In this document: positions 14,286-14,814 of the stretch, piece after piece
How positions within the stretch are numbered: position 1 is the stretch's first letter
Layout of the letters: every line of letters starts with the position of its first letter
Assembly (NCBI GenBank): GCA_036561085.1
Contig: DATBPY010000206.1
Coordinates: 1-14,814, forward strand
Direction of reading: 5' to 3'
Source: CAILHX01 sp036561085
GTDB lineage: Bacteria > Pseudomonadota > Gammaproteobacteria > Burkholderiales > Methylophilaceae
Length of the DNA: 14,814 nucleotides
Notes under the pieces: model-generated
What the model saw: only the letters and a program-made list of their open reading frames with translations
What the model was told of the DNA's origin: nothing
Database searches by the model: none
Program-made: the position numbers and the translations under genes

Positions 14286-14814
14286 CCGCAAACTGACCGT
14301 ATTGCAAGTATTGCCTGCGCTCAATGCAGGCGGCGTCGAACGCGGGACGCTGGAGATCGGTAAAGCCTTGGTAGATAGCGGTCATCGCTCACTGGTCATG
14401 TCTGTCGGCGGGCGTATGGTGGAGCAACTACTTGCTGAGGGCTCGGAGCATTTCAGCTGGCCGGTAGGCAAAAAATCCCTTTGGACATTACGGCTGATAT
14501 GGCAATTGCGCCGCTTCCTGGCGGAGCAGAAAGTGGATGTGCTGCACCTGCGTTCACGCATGCCGGCCTGGGTGGGTTACTTGGCCTGGAAAGGCATGGA
14601 TCCGGCCATCAGGCCGCGGTTGGTGACTACCGTGCATGGACCGTATACCGTCAACGCCTATAGCGCGGTGATGACCAAAGGCGAGCGCGTCATCGCCATT
14701 TCGGAATTCATCCGCAGTTATATTCTGCGTAACTATCCCGATGTTGCCGCGGAAAAAATCCGCTTGATACACCGCGGCGTAGATGCAGCGCAATTCCCCT
14801 ATGATTACCATCCC
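14275..14814 (+). CDS. GT4-type glycosyltransferase, N-terminal part (cut by window end)
   Basis: The frame is open from a TTG at 14275 to the window edge (180 residues). The sequence has the N-terminal Rossmann domain of GT-B, family-4-like glycosyltransferases, which transfer sugars from nucleotide donors in lipopolysaccharide or exopolysaccharide synthesis. Motifs are the acceptor-side glycine loop NAGGVERGTLEIGKAL (17-32), DVLHLRSR (88-95), TTVHGPY (118-124), AISEFI (141-146) and IHRGVD (165-170), the usual end of the first domain. No ATG is in frame upstream near the start. GGA lies 8 nt before the TTG, so TTG is chosen with moderate confidence. It overlaps the preceding stop by 11 nt. 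The donor-binding half with the E-x7-E motif lies outside the window. Confidence 0.88.
   Translation, partial: MASDRKLTVLQVLPALNAGGVERGTLEIGKALVDSGHRSLVMSVGGRMVEQLLAEGSEHFSWPVGKKSLWTLRLIWQLRRFLAEQKVDVLHLRSRMPAWVGYLAWKGMDPAIRPRLVTTVHGPYTVNAYSAVMTKGERVIAISEFIRSYILRNYPDVAAEKIRLIHRGVDAAQFPYDYHP

Noticed and set aside
1..14814. CRISPR array, insertion sequence or phage genes
   Set aside because: No regularly spaced repeats, transposase, terminal inverted repeats or phage-type proteins were seen on either strand.

Overview
The window looks like chromosomal DNA of a betaproteobacterium, with moderate GC content and dense gene packing. The supporting signs are the block rplU-rpmA-obgE-proB running divergently from ispB, a tRNA-Pro gene directly behind ispB, and a grpE-dnaK-dnaJ operon with sigma-32-type promoters and no CIRCE element. 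A Nitrosomonadales/Gallionellaceae-like relative is my guess from general appearance; it is not proven by the sequence.

Left part (1-4885). A few codons of an unidentified plus-strand gene end at 51 and face purK across a bidirectional terminator. On the minus strand a six-gene run reads rplU, rpmA, obgE, proB, purE, purK (ribosomal proteins L21 and L27, the Obg ribosome-assembly GTPase, glutamate 5-kinase, and the two enzymes making CAIR in purine synthesis). It starts from a near-consensus sigma-70 promoter at 4784-4812 and a leader with a 10-bp hairpin. An internal terminator lies between rpmA and obgE, and purE/purK and obgE/proB overlap or nearly overlap. L21 carries an unusual 59-residue Ala/Lys/Pro/Glu tail.

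Middle part (4886-6782). ispB (octaprenyl diphosphate synthase, quinone side chain) is on the plus strand and is followed after only 4 nt by a tRNA-Pro with anticodon CGG. Facing it is an unrecognised 227-residue protein with a helical, Ala/Lys-rich N-terminal half and a Thr/Ala low-complexity linker.

Heat-shock operon (6783-10701, minus strand): grpE, dnaK, dnaJ. Each of the two long upstream gaps, before grpE and before dnaK, holds a convincing sigma-32 promoter. A compound hairpin separates dnaK from dnaJ, and a 13-bp perfect hairpin follows dnaJ.

Right part (10716-14814, plus strand): a four-gene cassette with a 2OG-Fe(II) oxygenase-like protein, an ELM1-family (DUF1022) protein, a 637-residue protein I do not recognise, and a GT4-type glycosyltransferase cut by the window end. 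Genes 1/2 and 3/4 each overlap by exactly 11 nt, which suggests translational coupling. The set resembles a surface-glycan or lipopolysaccharide-related locus, but its pathway is not evident. It is the best candidate for undescribed biology here; the rest is mostly well-known housekeeping material.
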